64,000 bases of DNA from Terripilifer ovatus (GCA_029222685.1 JARHVB010000085.1:1-64000), one strand, 5' to 3'; counted from the first letter of the stretch, positions 1 to 9,390 are shown. Notes: generated by a model not told the origin, from the letters alone. Program-made: numbers and translations.

Positions 1-107
1 CCGAAAGGACGTGACCCGCCTGAAGCGAGCCACGCCCCCACCAAAACGCGACACAACGCAACTCATCCTAAATTGGGATTATGCATGAACCGGACAGTCG
101 TGCGCTT

Positions 108-230
108 GTCGCGGGTATCCACGCGGTGACACTGCCTCGCTGTTGAAAAAGAGGCCGATAGCAGAAGCCGTTCTTCCAGCCTAACGCACACCACCGCGTG
201 GATGGCCGGCACAAGGCCGGCCATGACGGC
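108..230. repeat. Palindromic intergenic element at window start
   Basis: The first 251 bases hold no credible gene. Inside them an inverted pair, TCCACGCGGTG near 118 and CACCGCGTGGA near 192, brackets the segment, and a tight hairpin (ATGGCCGGC, loop ACAA, GCCGGCCAT) sits at about 202-223. This composite looks like the REP/BIME-type elements common between genes of rhizobia. It lies just downstream of the UbiD-family gene, so the hairpin could also act as an RNA 3'-end structure. Only one copy was found in the window. Confidence 0.5.
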
Positions 231-251
231 TAGGCGGCAGCCTGATGCCGT

Positions 252-1745
252 CTACTTCAGCAGATACCCGAACTTCTGCCGCGCCAGTTTGCGAATCTCC
301 GGCGAGGGCTGGTTCACCTTCGGGTACTGGTCCTTCCAGTAGAACGGCTTGCACGCGTCGATGATGGCGCGGCTGTTGGTGAAGTCGCCCTTCGCCTTGC
401 GCTCCGGCTCGATGCGCGGATCGAGCGGCGTCGACCAGGCATTGGTGATGATGTCGATCGACGTCGCCGGATCGGAGCGGGTCAGGATCGCCCAGATCAC
501 CTCTTCGAGATTGGAGACGTCGATATCCTCGTCGACGACGATGACATAGCGCCCGGCATAGGCGCCCGAATGGCACATCGCCGCCACATGGCCCGCCTGT
601 TTGGAATGGCCGCCGTAACGCTGCTTGATGGCGACAGCGAGAAGCAGCCGCGCCGTACCGATCTCATGCGCCCATACGGCAGTGACATCGGGCACACCGG
701 CCTTGGTGATGTTTTCGCGCACGATGGCCGAGCGCGTCAACGCGCGGTAGCGCGCGATCTCGTCGGGCGGGCGCTGTGGCGCGCAGCCGAGCAGGATCGG
801 ATTGTTGCGATGATAGATGGCCTTGATGTCCATCACCGGCTCGTCGCGCACGTCCGAGCCGTAATAGCCGAACCATTCGCCGAACGGACCCTCCGGCTTC
901 ACATTGCCGGGCTGCACATAGCCTTCGATGACGATCTCGGCATTGGCCGGCACGGGCAGGCCGGTGATCGGCGCCCTGACGAGGTCGACCGGCTTGCCGC
1001 GCAGCCCGCCGATGACCTCGTATTCGCAGACGCCGTAAGGCACTTCGCTCGAGCCCATCAGGAACGACATCGGATCGCAGCCAACGACGATGGCGACGGG
1101 CATTGGCTCGCCGCGCTTCTCGTATTTGTCGCGCATGATGCGGCCGTGCTTGCCGGGTGAGATGTAGAAGCCGACTGTCTTCTTGTCATGGATCATGACG
1201 CGATAGGTGCCGCAATTGATCCAGCCTTCTTCCGGATCGCGTGTCACATTGAAACTGCCAGTGCCGATATAGCGGCCGCCGTCTTCCGGATGCCACATCG
1301 GCGTCGGAAACCTGGTGATGTCGACGTCGTCGCCCTTGATGACATTTTCGAAGATCGGCCCGTCGTTGACATATTTCGGCTCGATGCGCTTGAGATCGGC
1401 CATGTAATGCAGGCGGAATGCTTCACTCAGTTCGAGCTTGTTGAGATGGGTCGGAAAGCCCAGCGTCATCTTCTGGCGCTGGCCGCCGAAGAAATTTACC
1501 AATACGCGGCTACCTGGCAGCGTCCCTGGTATATCCTCGAAGATTACGCACGGCGCGCTCTCCTCATGCAGGATGACCTCGGAGGCCATGCCGATATCTT
1601 CCTGCCAGCTCAGGCCTTGCACCTGGCGGATTTCACCCAGGGCCTTTGCCTCGTCGATCCATTCGCGCAGATCGGTGTAGCGAAGATCCGGCGTCAGGCT
1701 GGCGATATCGAGAGTGCCTGCGGTCTTGTGGCTGTCATCGGCCAT
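252..1745 (-). CDS. UbiD family decarboxylase
   Basis: A 497-residue protein of the UbiD family, cytosolic enzymes that use prenylated FMN (made by UbiX) to decarboxylate or carboxylate aromatic and alpha,beta-unsaturated acids. The family hallmark PEGPFGEWFG is at residues 284-293; by analogy to the E. coli Arg173/Glu277/Glu282 set, Arg182, Glu285 and Glu290 would form the catalytic network, and all three are present. The length matches the family. The start follows an AGGAGAGACAC-type ribosome site. It is 14 bases downstream of the binding-protein-like gene at 1760-2644, so the two probably form an operon. No ubiX partner is visible in the window, so the cofactor must come from elsewhere. 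The substrate is unknown; the surrounding genes suggest an aromatic or dicarboxylic acid. Confidence 0.93.
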   Translation of the reverse strand: MADDSHKTAGTLDIASLTPDLRYTDLREWIDEAKALGEIRQVQGLSWQEDIGMASEVILHEESAPCVIFEDIPGTLPGSRVLVNFFGGQRQKMTLGFPTHLNKLELSEAFRLHYMADLKRIEPKYVNDGPIFENVIKGDDVDITRFPTPMWHPEDGGRYIGTGSFNVTRDPEEGWINCGTYRVMIHDKKTVGFYISPGKHGRIMRDKYEKRGEPMPVAIVVGCDPMSFLMGSSEVPYGVCEYEVIGGLRGKPVDLVRAPITGLPVPANAEIVIEGYVQPGNVKPEGPFGEWFGYYGSDVRDEPVMDIKAIYHRNNPILLGCAPQRPPDEIARYRALTRSAIVRENITKAGVPDVTAVWAHEIGTARLLLAVAIKQRYGGHSKQAGHVAAMCHSGAYAGRYVIVVDEDIDVSNLEEVIWAILTRSDPATSIDIITNAWSTPLDPRIEPERKAKGDFTNSRAIIDACKPFYWKDQYPKVNQPSPEIRKLARQKFGYLLK

Positions 1746-1759
1746 GTGTCTCTCCTAAT

Positions 1760-2644
1760 TCAGGCAAGCAGTCCCAATTCGCGATAGGCGGCGGTAGCGC
1801 CGTCGTGCAGGCGCACGCCGTCGAATTCAAACGCTGCGGCACCCTGCGTTCTCAGCGGCTCGAACAGCTCCGGCAGGCCGGTGTAGAGCGCATTGAGCTG
1901 TGCCAACCGTTCGGCGTCCTCGAAGAAGACATGCGCAACCTTGTTGACCATGTTCGCGTCGGTCGCCGCATGGGCGACAAACACATTGACGACCGCCGGC
2001 TGCGCCACATCCTGCGCCAGGGCGCGAAGTGCGCCCTTGCGCATGGTCACGGGCCGATAATACGAGACCTTGGACAGCACGGTCTCAAGCTGGCCCGCCT
2101 CATAGGGAAGCACTTTCAATTCCGTCCGCCCGTCGAGATCGGTCATGATCGGGTTCGGAATCGGGCACTGTAATTGCGCGTCGACCTCGCCCTTTTCCAA
2201 TGCCTGTCCGCCATGCAGGAAGTCGAGATGCACCGGCGTGAAGTCGATGCCGAGCCCACCGAGGATGGAGATGGAATGCTGTTTCATGCCGCTCCTCTCC
2301 AGACCCACAGCGATTCTCTTGCCGCGCAGATCGGAGACCGATGCAAGCGGAGAATTCTTCCTGGCGATGAAGAACAGTGGGCCGGCGTTCGCCAGCGCCA
2401 CCATGCGCAAGTCGATCGGCGCTTCGAACGGCGCCTGGCCCTGGCGGGCGCGGCCGATCCAGTTCGACGCCATGAAGCCGAAATCGAGCTCGCCGCGCTG
2501 CAGTTTCATGGCGTTTTCCGTGCTGGCGCCGGGAGACTCGAGCACCTCGATCGGCTCTTTGATGCCGCGTGCTTCAAGCACGGTCTTCAAGGCTCGGCCT
2601 TGCGACAGGAATGTGCTGTTGGGTTCGGCCGTGCCAATTCTCAT
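1760..2644 (-). CDS. TAXI/NMT1-type solute-binding-fold protein without signal peptide
   Basis: A 294-residue protein resembling TAXI-family TRAP solute receptors and related periplasmic-binding-protein folds (for example the segment ASVSDLRGKRIAVG, typical of the ligand-binding hinge region). The chosen start, MRIGTAEPNS, has a strong GGGAGGA site directly upstream; an upstream in-frame ATG at 2668 lacks one. From this start there is no signal peptide, so the protein would be cytosolic. Known cytosolic proteins of this fold include 4,5-dihydroxyphthalate decarboxylase, so an enzymatic or accessory role with the adjacent UbiD gene is possible, but this is inference. No TRAP permease is nearby. 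Confidence 0.75.
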   Translation of the reverse strand: MRIGTAEPNSTFLSQGRALKTVLEARGIKEPIEVLESPGASTENAMKLQRGELDFGFMASNWIGRARQGQAPFEAPIDLRMVALANAGPLFFIARKNSPLASVSDLRGKRIAVGLERSGMKQHSISILGGLGIDFTPVHLDFLHGGQALEKGEVDAQLQCPIPNPIMTDLDGRTELKVLPYEAGQLETVLSKVSYYRPVTMRKGALRALAQDVAQPAVVNVFVAHAATDANMVNKVAHVFFEDAERLAQLNALYTGLPELFEPLRTQGAAAFEFDGVRLHDGATAAYRELGLLA

Positions 2645-2836
2645 AAGTCCTCCCGGAACGATCGCCATCGTGCGTCAATGATGTGTGGCGATCTTTAGTC
2701 TATTTTCCCACGGATAGAGTTGCTGCGCAACGCCTGCGGTGGCGGGTTATGGACGCCTCGGATAAGCGGTGTTAGGTAGGGTCAAATCCACATCGGGCTT
2801 TTGATCCGATGAATTAAAATTCAGGGAAGGAGCGTC
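2645..2836. promoter_or_regulatory. Divergent promoter region with inverted repeat
   Basis: This 192-base region separates the divergent TAXI-like/UbiD operon from the first HyuA/HyuB operon. It contains an inverted repeat CATCGGG (2791-2797) and TCCGATG (2805-2811) with a 7-base spacer, 26 bases before the hyuA start, which could be an operator or an RNA hairpin. A GGAAGGAG ribosome site precedes the ATG at 2837. No regulator gene is encoded next to it. Confidence 0.35.
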
Positions 2837-4933
2837 ATGAGTGTGTCAGGGCCGCGCTATCGTCTCGGCGTCGATGTTGGAGGAACCCATACCGATCTCG
2901 TCCTGCTGGACCCGGCGGATGGCGCACTCATGGTTGAGAAGGTCTCGAGCACGCCGAAGAATCCGGCTTTGGGCGTACTGAACGGCGTGTCCCGTTTTGT
3001 CGCGCGTGGCGTGAAGCCGGACGATATCGCCTTCTTCGCGCATGGCACGACGATCACCACCAACGCCCTGCTGGAAATGCGCGGATCATCAGTCGGCCTG
3101 ATGATCACCAAGGGCTTTCGCGCCATTCAGGAAGTGCAGGCCCAGGCGCGCGATGGCAATCTGTTCGATTATTTTTACGAGAAGCCGGCGCCGATTGCGC
3201 CGCAGAGCCTGACCCGCGAAATTCCCGAGCGCTCCGATTATGAAGGCAAGGTTCTCCTTCCTCTCGATCATGAGGCGGTCCGCCAGGCGGCGCGCGAGCT
3301 GAAAGAAGTCGGCGTCCGCTCGATTGCTGTCTGCTATCTCTTCTCCTTTCTCAATCCGTCTCATGAGGAAGAGACACGGCGGCTGATTCTCGAAGAGATT
3401 TCCGACGCGCATGTCTCCCTGTCGAGCGAAGTGCTGCCGCGCATCCGTGAATGGGCGCGCATGTCGACGACCCTGCTCAACGCCTATCTCGAACCGGTGC
3501 TGGTGCATTACATCGGCCATCTCAACAAGGGGCTCGATGAGGCCGGCGTGAACACGCAACAGCGCTTTCTGATGCAGTCGAACGGCGGCGTCATGCCGTT
3601 CAGCGCGGCGATCGCCGGCGGTCGCACGGTCCACACCCTGTTCTCCGGACCTGCCGGCGGCGCGCAGGCCAGTGCACATCTTTCAGGTACAGATGCGCAA
3701 AGCGGTCTGGTGACGCTCGACATGGGCGGCACCAGCGCCGACATCGCCTTCATCGAGGGCGGCGCGCCGCTGGAAGTGACCGAAGGCATGATTGCGCGGC
3801 GTCAGCTCGATGTGCCGGCGCTGGATATGACGACGATCTCCGCCGGCGGCGGCTCGATCGCGTCGGTCGACGGCGGCGGTTTTCTCATGGTCGGGCCGCA
3901 AAGCGCCGGCGCCGATCCCGGTCCCGCCTGCTACGGCCGTGGCGGTACGCGCCCGACGGTCACCGATGCCGATGTCGCCTGCGGTTATCTCAACCCCGAT
4001 TATTTCCTCGGCGGCGCGCAGAAGCTCGATGTGGAAGCCGCGCGCAAGGCGCTGCAGGTCCATATCGGCGATCCGCTGAAAATGGATGTGCTGCAGGCGG
4101 CGGCCGGCATTCGCCGCATCGTCGACATGCGCATGGCCGATGAAGTGCGCGTCTTCGCCGCCAAGCGCGGCGTCGATCTGACGTCTTATACGCTGCTGCC
4201 GTTCGGCGGCGCCGGCGCCGTGCATGCCGCTGCCGTCGCGGAAGAACTCAACATGCAGCGCATCCTCGTGCCGCCGCGCCCCGGCGCTTTCTCGGCCCTC
4301 GGCCTGCTCTGCACCGATGTGGTGCACGATTATATCCGCTCCGAGTTGAAGCCGCTGGAGGACGTGACGCCGGAGCATGCCGAAAACATCTATGCGCAGC
4401 TTGAAGCCAAGGCACTGGAAGAACTGATCGCCGAGGGCATGCAGCCGGAGAATGCCCGTTACCTGCGCGAACTCGATCTGCGCTACACCGGCCAGGGCTA
4501 TGAACTGCGCACGCCGCTCGATGGCCTCTACGAGGGCAAGCTGAGCCAGGCTTCGCTCACGGCGGCGCGCCAGCGCTTCGACGAGCGCCATGCGCAGATC
4601 CATGGCCATGCCGCGGCTGACCGTCCGGTCGAAGTCGTCAGCTACCGCGTGCGCCTGCGTGTGGCCGTGCCAAAATACGAGCCGCGCGAGACGGCACCGC
4701 CCGCAAAGCCGCGCGCCGTCGCCGATGCCCTGAAGGGCGGGCGCACGGTCTATTTTGACGGCAAATCGCCGGTCGAGACGCAGGTCTACGAGCGCGACGG
4801 CCTTGATGTCGGCACCAGCGTCAAAGGGCCGGCCATCGTCGAACAGTTCGATGCGACGACGATCATCCCGCCCGGCTGGGCGGCGAGAGTCGACACGTTC
4901 CACAATCTCATTCTCGAATTCGCGAGGACCTAG
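2837..4933 (+). CDS. Hydantoinase/oxoprolinase family protein, HyuA-type subunit (first copy)
   Basis: A 698-residue HyuA-type subunit. The N-terminal GVDVGGTHTDLVLLD (residues 12-26) is the ASKHA-type nucleotide-binding loop of the family; a second family block, TLDMGGTSADIAF, lies near residue 295 and GGGSIASVDGGG near 337. HyuA/HyuB pairs form ATP-dependent complexes that open cyclic amides (5-oxoproline, N-methylhydantoin) or carboxylate ketones (acetone and acetophenone carboxylase). Length and domain order match complete family members. The hyuB gene starts 2 bases after the stop, so the two are surely co-translated. Substrate cannot be read from sequence; a carboxylase-type or hydantoinase-type reaction are both possible. 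Confidence 0.92.
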   Translation: MSVSGPRYRLGVDVGGTHTDLVLLDPADGALMVEKVSSTPKNPALGVLNGVSRFVARGVKPDDIAFFAHGTTITTNALLEMRGSSVGLMITKGFRAIQEVQAQARDGNLFDYFYEKPAPIAPQSLTREIPERSDYEGKVLLPLDHEAVRQAARELKEVGVRSIAVCYLFSFLNPSHEEETRRLILEEISDAHVSLSSEVLPRIREWARMSTTLLNAYLEPVLVHYIGHLNKGLDEAGVNTQQRFLMQSNGGVMPFSAAIAGGRTVHTLFSGPAGGAQASAHLSGTDAQSGLVTLDMGGTSADIAFIEGGAPLEVTEGMIARRQLDVPALDMTTISAGGGSIASVDGGGFLMVGPQSAGADPGPACYGRGGTRPTVTDADVACGYLNPDYFLGGAQKLDVEAARKALQVHIGDPLKMDVLQAAAGIRRIVDMRMADEVRVFAAKRGVDLTSYTLLPFGGAGAVHAAAVAEELNMQRILVPPRPGAFSALGLLCTDVVHDYIRSELKPLEDVTPEHAENIYAQLEAKALEELIAEGMQPENARYLRELDLRYTGQGYELRTPLDGLYEGKLSQASLTAARQRFDERHAQIHGHAAADRPVEVVSYRVRLRVAVPKYEPRETAPPAKPRAVADALKGGRTVYFDGKSPVETQVYERDGLDVGTSVKGPAIVEQFDATTIIPPGWAARVDTFHNLILEFART

Positions 4934-4935
4934 CG

Positions 4936-6576
4936 ATGGACGCGATCACGATCCAGATCCTGCGCAACAAGATCGCCAGCCTCGTCGATGAAATGCATTA
5001 CCATTTCTATCGCTCCGGCTACTCCACCATCATCCGCGAATCCCGCGACTTTTCCTGCGTCGTGCTCGACAGGAGAGGTCGGCTCATTGTCGCTCCGCCG
5101 ATGTTCTTTCATGCGCCGGTCTATCGCTATCTCTGCGAGCGCGTGCTGGAAGTTTATGGCGGTAAGGACGGCGAGGCGGGCTCCCTGAAGGAAGGCGATG
5201 TCTTCGTCTGCAACCACCCTTACGAAGGCGGCTTGCCGCACGTCTCCGACATGGCTTTCATCGCGCCGGTGTTTTCCGACGGCAAGGTCGTCGCCTTCAC
5301 CGGCTCGATCGCCCACAAGGCCGATGTCGGCGGCACCAATCCTGGCTCCACATCCGCCAATGCCACGGAGATCTTCCAGGAAGGCCTGCTGCTGCCGCCG
5401 ATCAGGATCTGGGACGGCGGCAAGCTGATCGAGGATATCGAGCGGTTGATACTCGCCAATACGCGCCAGCCCGTGCTGGTGCGCGGCGACATCAACGCGC
5501 AGATCGCCGTCACCCATATGGGCGCGGGACGTGTGCAGGAACTGGCCGTCCGCTTCGGCGCGCAGACCCTTATGGACGCTTTCGAGGCCATCCTCAAAGG
5601 TGCTGCGGAAGAATTGCGTGGCGCCATCGCAAAACTGCCCGAGGGCAAGGCCTCGGCTGAAGGCTGGATCGACAGCGACGGCGTGGATTTCAACACGCCG
5701 ATCAAGCTCGCGGTCACCGTGGAGATCAAGGGCGGCATTGCCTCCTTCGATTTCAGCGGCAGCGATCCGCAAGCGCGCGGCCCCGTCAATCTGCGTCCCT
5801 CGATGATCGAAGCCTGCGTCTTCTATTCGCTGATCGGCAGCCTCGGTCCGCGCCTGCATTTCAACGACGGCATGCGTGATGTGATCGCGCTGAAACTGGC
5901 GCCCAAGACCATCACCAATGCCGCAGCACCCGCGGCGGTGTCGAACTACCAGCAGGTCAATCTCAAGCTGGTCGACGTGATCCTGGAGGCGCTGGCGCAG
6001 TTCCACCCGGTCCGCGCCATCGCCAATGCCGGCTCGTCGAGCGCATTGGGAATTGTCTGGTCGAAGGCGAGGCCTGGCCAGTCGAACCTGCAATATGAGA
6101 TTCTGGGGTCCGCCTACGGCGGCGGGCAGGGGCATGACGGCGCCTCCGGCACGGCCTGTCATCTCAGCAACCTGCATGTGACGCCCATCGAGATTCTCGA
6201 GTCGGAATATCCCTGCCGCATCGACCGCTTCGATCTCCTGCCCGATTCGGGCGGCGATGGGCAGTGGCGGGGCGGCCTCAGCATGGTGCGCGAATACGCG
6301 CTGCTGGAAGACGCTAGCGTCGTGCGCCGCTACGACAAGAGCAAATATCCGCCGCAGGGGCTCAACGGCGGCAGGAATGGCGCCGGAGCCAAATTCGTCA
6401 TCCGCCTCGGCACGAAAGACGAATTCGAAACGCCGTCGTCCGGTCGTTACGAGATGAAGAAGGGCGACAGGTTCCGCCTGCAGACGGCGGGCGGTGGCGG
6501 CTATGGCGATCCGCAAAGGCGCTCAGCCGACATGCGCGCGCGCGATGCAGCTGAAGGTTATATCAGCAAGAAATAA
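4936..6576 (+). CDS. Hydantoinase B/oxoprolinase family protein, HyuB-type subunit (first copy)
   Basis: A 546-residue HyuB-type subunit, the partner of the HyuA protein immediately upstream. Typical family blocks are visible: the N-terminal DAITIQILRNKI, the segment GDVFVCNHPYEGG around residue 88 (the region that carries metal ligands in acetone carboxylase), and the glycine-rich C-terminal GGGGYGDPQ. The length is usual for stand-alone HyuB proteins and about 170 residues shorter than the second copy at 15639-17789. It is followed after 6 bases by the dehydrogenase gene, giving a three-gene operon hyuA-hyuB-dehydrogenase. Confidence 0.92.
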   Translation: MDAITIQILRNKIASLVDEMHYHFYRSGYSTIIRESRDFSCVVLDRRGRLIVAPPMFFHAPVYRYLCERVLEVYGGKDGEAGSLKEGDVFVCNHPYEGGLPHVSDMAFIAPVFSDGKVVAFTGSIAHKADVGGTNPGSTSANATEIFQEGLLLPPIRIWDGGKLIEDIERLILANTRQPVLVRGDINAQIAVTHMGAGRVQELAVRFGAQTLMDAFEAILKGAAEELRGAIAKLPEGKASAEGWIDSDGVDFNTPIKLAVTVEIKGGIASFDFSGSDPQARGPVNLRPSMIEACVFYSLIGSLGPRLHFNDGMRDVIALKLAPKTITNAAAPAAVSNYQQVNLKLVDVILEALAQFHPVRAIANAGSSSALGIVWSKARPGQSNLQYEILGSAYGGGQGHDGASGTACHLSNLHVTPIEILESEYPCRIDRFDLLPDSGGDGQWRGGLSMVREYALLEDASVVRRYDKSKYPPQGLNGGRNGAGAKFVIRLGTKDEFETPSSGRYEMKKGDRFRLQTAGGGGYGDPQRRSADMRARDAAEGYISKK

Positions 6577-6582
6577 TCAGGA

Positions 6583-7425
6583 ATGGAATCGGGAATGGCG
6601 AACGCAGCGAAAGAGAAGATCGGCATCATCGGCGTCGGCAGAATGGGCCAGCCGATGGTCAAACACATGGTCAACAAGGGCTTCGACGTCACGGCCTGCG
6701 ATGTCAGCAAGGACAATGTCGAGAAGGCGAAAGCGCTCGGCGCCAAGCATGCCGCCTCGCCGAAGGACCTCGGCGATTGTTCGTTCATCATTCTCGGCGT
6801 CGGCTATGACGACGAAGTCAATGAGGTCGTGCTCGGCGAAAACGGCGTGCTGGCGAGCCTGAAGGCCGGCGCGATCATTGCGGTATCCTCGACCGTCTCG
6901 CCCGAGACGGTGAAGGCAATCGACGCCAAGGCCCGCGCCAAGGGCTGCGACGTGCTCGACGCGCCCATCTGCCGCGGCCGCTGGTTTGCCGACGAGGGCA
7001 AATTGCTGGCGCTGTTCGGCGGCACGGATGCTGTCGTCGCGCGCGGCCGCGCGGTCTACAGCACGTTCGCCTCGGACATTTCCCATCTCGGTGACGTCGG
7101 CCACGGCCAGGTTGCCAAGGCGATGAACAATCTGCTGCTCTGGGTCACCAGCATCGGCCTCATCGAAGCCGGCCGCGTGGCGGAATCGACCGGCATCGAT
7201 CTGGTGAAGCTGCGCGATGCGCTGATGATGAGCTCCGGCAAGAGCCAGGCGCTCGAGGACTGGGACCAGACCTCGTTCACCTGGGCGCTGAAAGACATGC
7301 AGATCGTCTCGCAAATGGCCGACAAGGCCAATCTGTCCTTGCCGCTGACCGGCGCGGTAAAGGAGATGGTCAAGGAGGCGCGCCGCATCAAGGCGACCAA
7401 TGCGCCCAAGTGGACGGGGAAGTAA
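6583..7425 (+). CDS. NAD(P)-dependent 3-hydroxyisobutyrate dehydrogenase family oxidoreductase
   Basis: A 280-residue beta-hydroxyacid dehydrogenase. The Rossmann loop IGVGRMGQPM (residues 16-25) and the catalytic lysine in GHGQVAKAMNN (Lys179) are present. The family substrate loop, usually DAPVSGG, reads DAPICRGRWFADEGKL here, so substrate preference probably differs from 3-hydroxyisobutyrate. The start is uncertain: ATG at 6583 or, four codons later, at 6595, and neither has an ideal ribosome site. It is the last gene of the first HyuA/HyuB operon and may oxidise or reduce a hydroxyacid made by that pathway. Confidence 0.88.
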   Translation: MESGMANAAKEKIGIIGVGRMGQPMVKHMVNKGFDVTACDVSKDNVEKAKALGAKHAASPKDLGDCSFIILGVGYDDEVNEVVLGENGVLASLKAGAIIAVSSTVSPETVKAIDAKARAKGCDVLDAPICRGRWFADEGKLLALFGGTDAVVARGRAVYSTFASDISHLGDVGHGQVAKAMNNLLLWVTSIGLIEAGRVAESTGIDLVKLRDALMMSSGKSQALEDWDQTSFTWALKDMQIVSQMADKANLSLPLTGAVKEMVKEARRIKATNAPKWTGK

Positions 7426-7466
7426 TCCATCGCGTTCACAGGCTGAGTGATTCGCTGCAGCCTCGG

Positions 7467-7570
7467 TGTCATTCCCGCCAAGCGAAGCGCAGTGCAGGAA
7501 TCCAGGGCAACGTGATCGCACTTGGCTTCTGGATTCCCGCTCGCCCGCTACGCGGTCGTCGGGAATTACA
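7467..7570. repeat. Family A repeat, copy 1
   Basis: One of five related intergenic elements of about 105 bases. Each has two hairpin halves: a left one built on ATTCCCGCCAAGCGAAGCG ... GGGAATCC and a right one built on GGATTCCCGCTCGC ... GTCGGGAATGA, and the two outer ends are inverted copies of one another. This copy is diverged in the left half (GCAGGAAT). It lies between the convergent dehydrogenase and racemase-like genes. Confidence 0.85.
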
Positions 7571-7591
7571 GCATTGGTCTTCCGTCTGCTT

Positions 7592-8329
7592 CTACCCCGG
7601 CAGCGGCGGCATCTCCGCCAGCAATCGCCCATAGCCCGTGCGCGGCTCGCGGATGTGCAGCCGCCGCTGCATTTCCCAGACGCGTGTCGGCTGCGGATGC
7701 ACGACCGGCGTTTCGAGATCCTGTTCCAGCAGGCTGATGATATGCAGGGTGCGCCAGCCCGAGCCCAGCATATAGATGGCGTCGGCGCCGCCATGGGTGA
7801 TGAACAGCTTCTTGATGAAGGCGTAGACCTGCTCGCCGGACAGTTCCTGTGCCTTGTCGAAGGGCACTTCCATCCCGGTCATGCATTTCACTTCGAAACC
7901 GGCGTCCTCGAAATAGGTCTTGAACGCCTGGTTGATGTCGCCCTGGAAGTAGGTTGCGCCGATGATCGACTTGGCCTTCAGCGCGCGCAACGCTGTGATC
8001 TGGTTCTGGCCCGAGGTGAAGATCGGCACCTTGTACTTTTTCTCCCATCCGCTGATCAGTTCGGCCTCGCCGCGAAAGCCATGCACCATGAAGGGCGGCG
8101 CGCCTGACGGATGGATCAGGTCACAGCCCTGTTCGGCGAGGGTGGCGATATGCTCCTCGTACCCCTTCATCACTTCGGCGAATTCGGTCTTCGTGCCGCG
8201 GCGGATGTTGTTGTAAAGCGACAGCACGCCGATGCCTTCCGGCAGCAGCCGGATCACTTCCTCGGTAGAGCCCGGGCGAAGCGTTGGATGCACGCAGCCG
8301 ATGATGCCGCGCCAGCTTGTAAATGCCAT
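7592..8329 (-). CDS. Asp/Glu racemase superfamily protein (maleate isomerase / arylmalonate decarboxylase-like), paralogue 1
   Basis: A 245-residue cytosolic protein of the Asp/Glu racemase superfamily, which includes maleate cis-trans isomerase, arylmalonate decarboxylase and hydantoin racemase. These enzymes use two cysteines, or one, placed in motifs after the third and sixth strands. At the matching places this protein reads PSGAP (residues 74-78) and LGSGW (188-192), so neither cysteine seems to be present. Conserved Cys69 and Cys149 lie elsewhere. It aligns without gaps to the protein at 9551-10288, with roughly two thirds or more identical residues by eye. The binding-protein gene between the two suggests a shared carboxylate substrate. 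Confidence 0.85.
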   Translation of the reverse strand: MAFTSWRGIIGCVHPTLRPGSTEEVIRLLPEGIGVLSLYNNIRRGTKTEFAEVMKGYEEHIATLAEQGCDLIHPSGAPPFMVHGFRGEAELISGWEKKYKVPIFTSGQNQITALRALKAKSIIGATYFQGDINQAFKTYFEDAGFEVKCMTGMEVPFDKAQELSGEQVYAFIKKLFITHGGADAIYMLGSGWRTLHIISLLEQDLETPVVHPQPTRVWEMQRRLHIREPRTGYGRLLAEMPPLPG

Positions 8330-8346
8330 ATGGCTTTCCTCGCAGT

Positions 8347-9390
8347 TCAGTTTTTATCCGGGCCGGCCATCTGGCTGTAGAGATCGACCACGTCGCGCGG
8401 CGTCGCGCTGGCGCGTTCGATCAACTGCTTTACCGCATTCCCGTCGATGGCGCTGATGTCGATGTTCACCTTTCCGGCATCTTCGAGAAATGCCTTGTCC
8501 GTCACCATTTTCATGAAAGCGTCCTGCAGCGCCTTGGCGCGCTCCGGCGGCAGTTGCGGTGGCGCCACGAACGGCAGTGCCATGAAGAACGGCATTTCGG
8601 CGAATTCGATCAAGGCAAGCTTCTTGGGGTCGTCGGTCAACTCATGCCCTGTCGGCACATCGGGCAGTTCCTTGAGCCGCGTCGACCGGCCGAAGGCCAG
8701 GAGCGGCTTCACCAGCTTGTTGTTCCAGAGATTGGCCTGGCCGGCGCGGACGGAATTATAGCCGATGAACTGGCCGTCCAGCTCGTGTCCCTGCATGGCG
8801 AGGAACATCGGCGCAGCGCCCGGATAGCCGCGGATGACATCGATGTTCAGCCCGAGCACATTTTTGGCGATATAGGCGAAGGACGAATTCGTCGAGCCCG
8901 GTTGATCCGCTCCCAGCTTCGCGCGCATGGTCGAACCGCGCAGATCCAGTGCCGTTTTTGCCGGATGATCGGCATTCACCAGCAGCAGATAACCGTCATC
9001 CGCGTAGGACGAGAGGCTGCCCAGCCATGTGAGTGTCAGCGGATCGAATTTCACGGTCGGATCGTGCTGGATGGCGAGTTGCGGAACTGCCCGTTGCATG
9101 ATCGAGAATGTTGCGCCATCGCGCTCGATCGTGTTGGCAATGCGATTGGCGGCCACAAGCCCGCCGGCGCCCGGATTATACTGGACGACGATATTGGGAT
9201 TGCCCGGAATGAAGCGGCCGATATGCCGCGACACCAGCCGGCCTGAAATATCGTTGATGCCGGCGGGTGACGTCGGAATGATCAAGGTCACCGTTCTGCC
9301 GCGATAAAAGGTCTCGACACTCTGGGCTTGCACGGGCAAAGGAAGAAAGAATGCCGTCAGTACGGCCAATAGTCTGGAATATGAGCGCAT
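8347..9390 (-). CDS. Bug-family tripartite tricarboxylate transporter substrate-binding protein
   Basis: A 347-residue periplasmic binding protein of the Bug/TctC family, which binds carboxylates and related acids. The start was set at the ATG at 9390, which has a GAGGAA site and begins a clear Sec signal peptide (MRSYSRLLAVLTAFFLPLPVQA, cleaved near residue 23). Longer readings run into repeat DNA. The mature protein shows family features such as VTLIIPTSPAGINDISGR at the N-terminus. It sits 17 bases downstream-adjacent to racemase-like paralogue 1 on the same strand, likely the same operon. No TctA/TctB permease is next to it; the nearest pair is at 39535-41488. Confidence 0.9.
   Translation of the reverse strand: MRSYSRLLAVLTAFFLPLPVQAQSVETFYRGRTVTLIIPTSPAGINDISGRLVSRHIGRFIPGNPNIVVQYNPGAGGLVAANRIANTIERDGATFSIMQRAVPQLAIQHDPTVKFDPLTLTWLGSLSSYADDGYLLLVNADHPAKTALDLRGSTMRAKLGADQPGSTNSSFAYIAKNVLGLNIDVIRGYPGAAPMFLAMQGHELDGQFIGYNSVRAGQANLWNNKLVKPLLAFGRSTRLKELPDVPTGHELTDDPKKLALIEFAEMPFFMALPFVAPPQLPPERAKALQDAFMKMVTDKAFLEDAGKVNIDISAIDGNAVKQLIERASATPRDVVDLYSQMAGPDKN

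Noticed and set aside
3683..6516. Two long minus-strand frames (406 and 528 codons) opposite the first HyuA and HyuB
   Set aside because: Shadow frames of genuine genes; Arg/His/Asp-rich composition, no ribosome sites, no recognisable domain.
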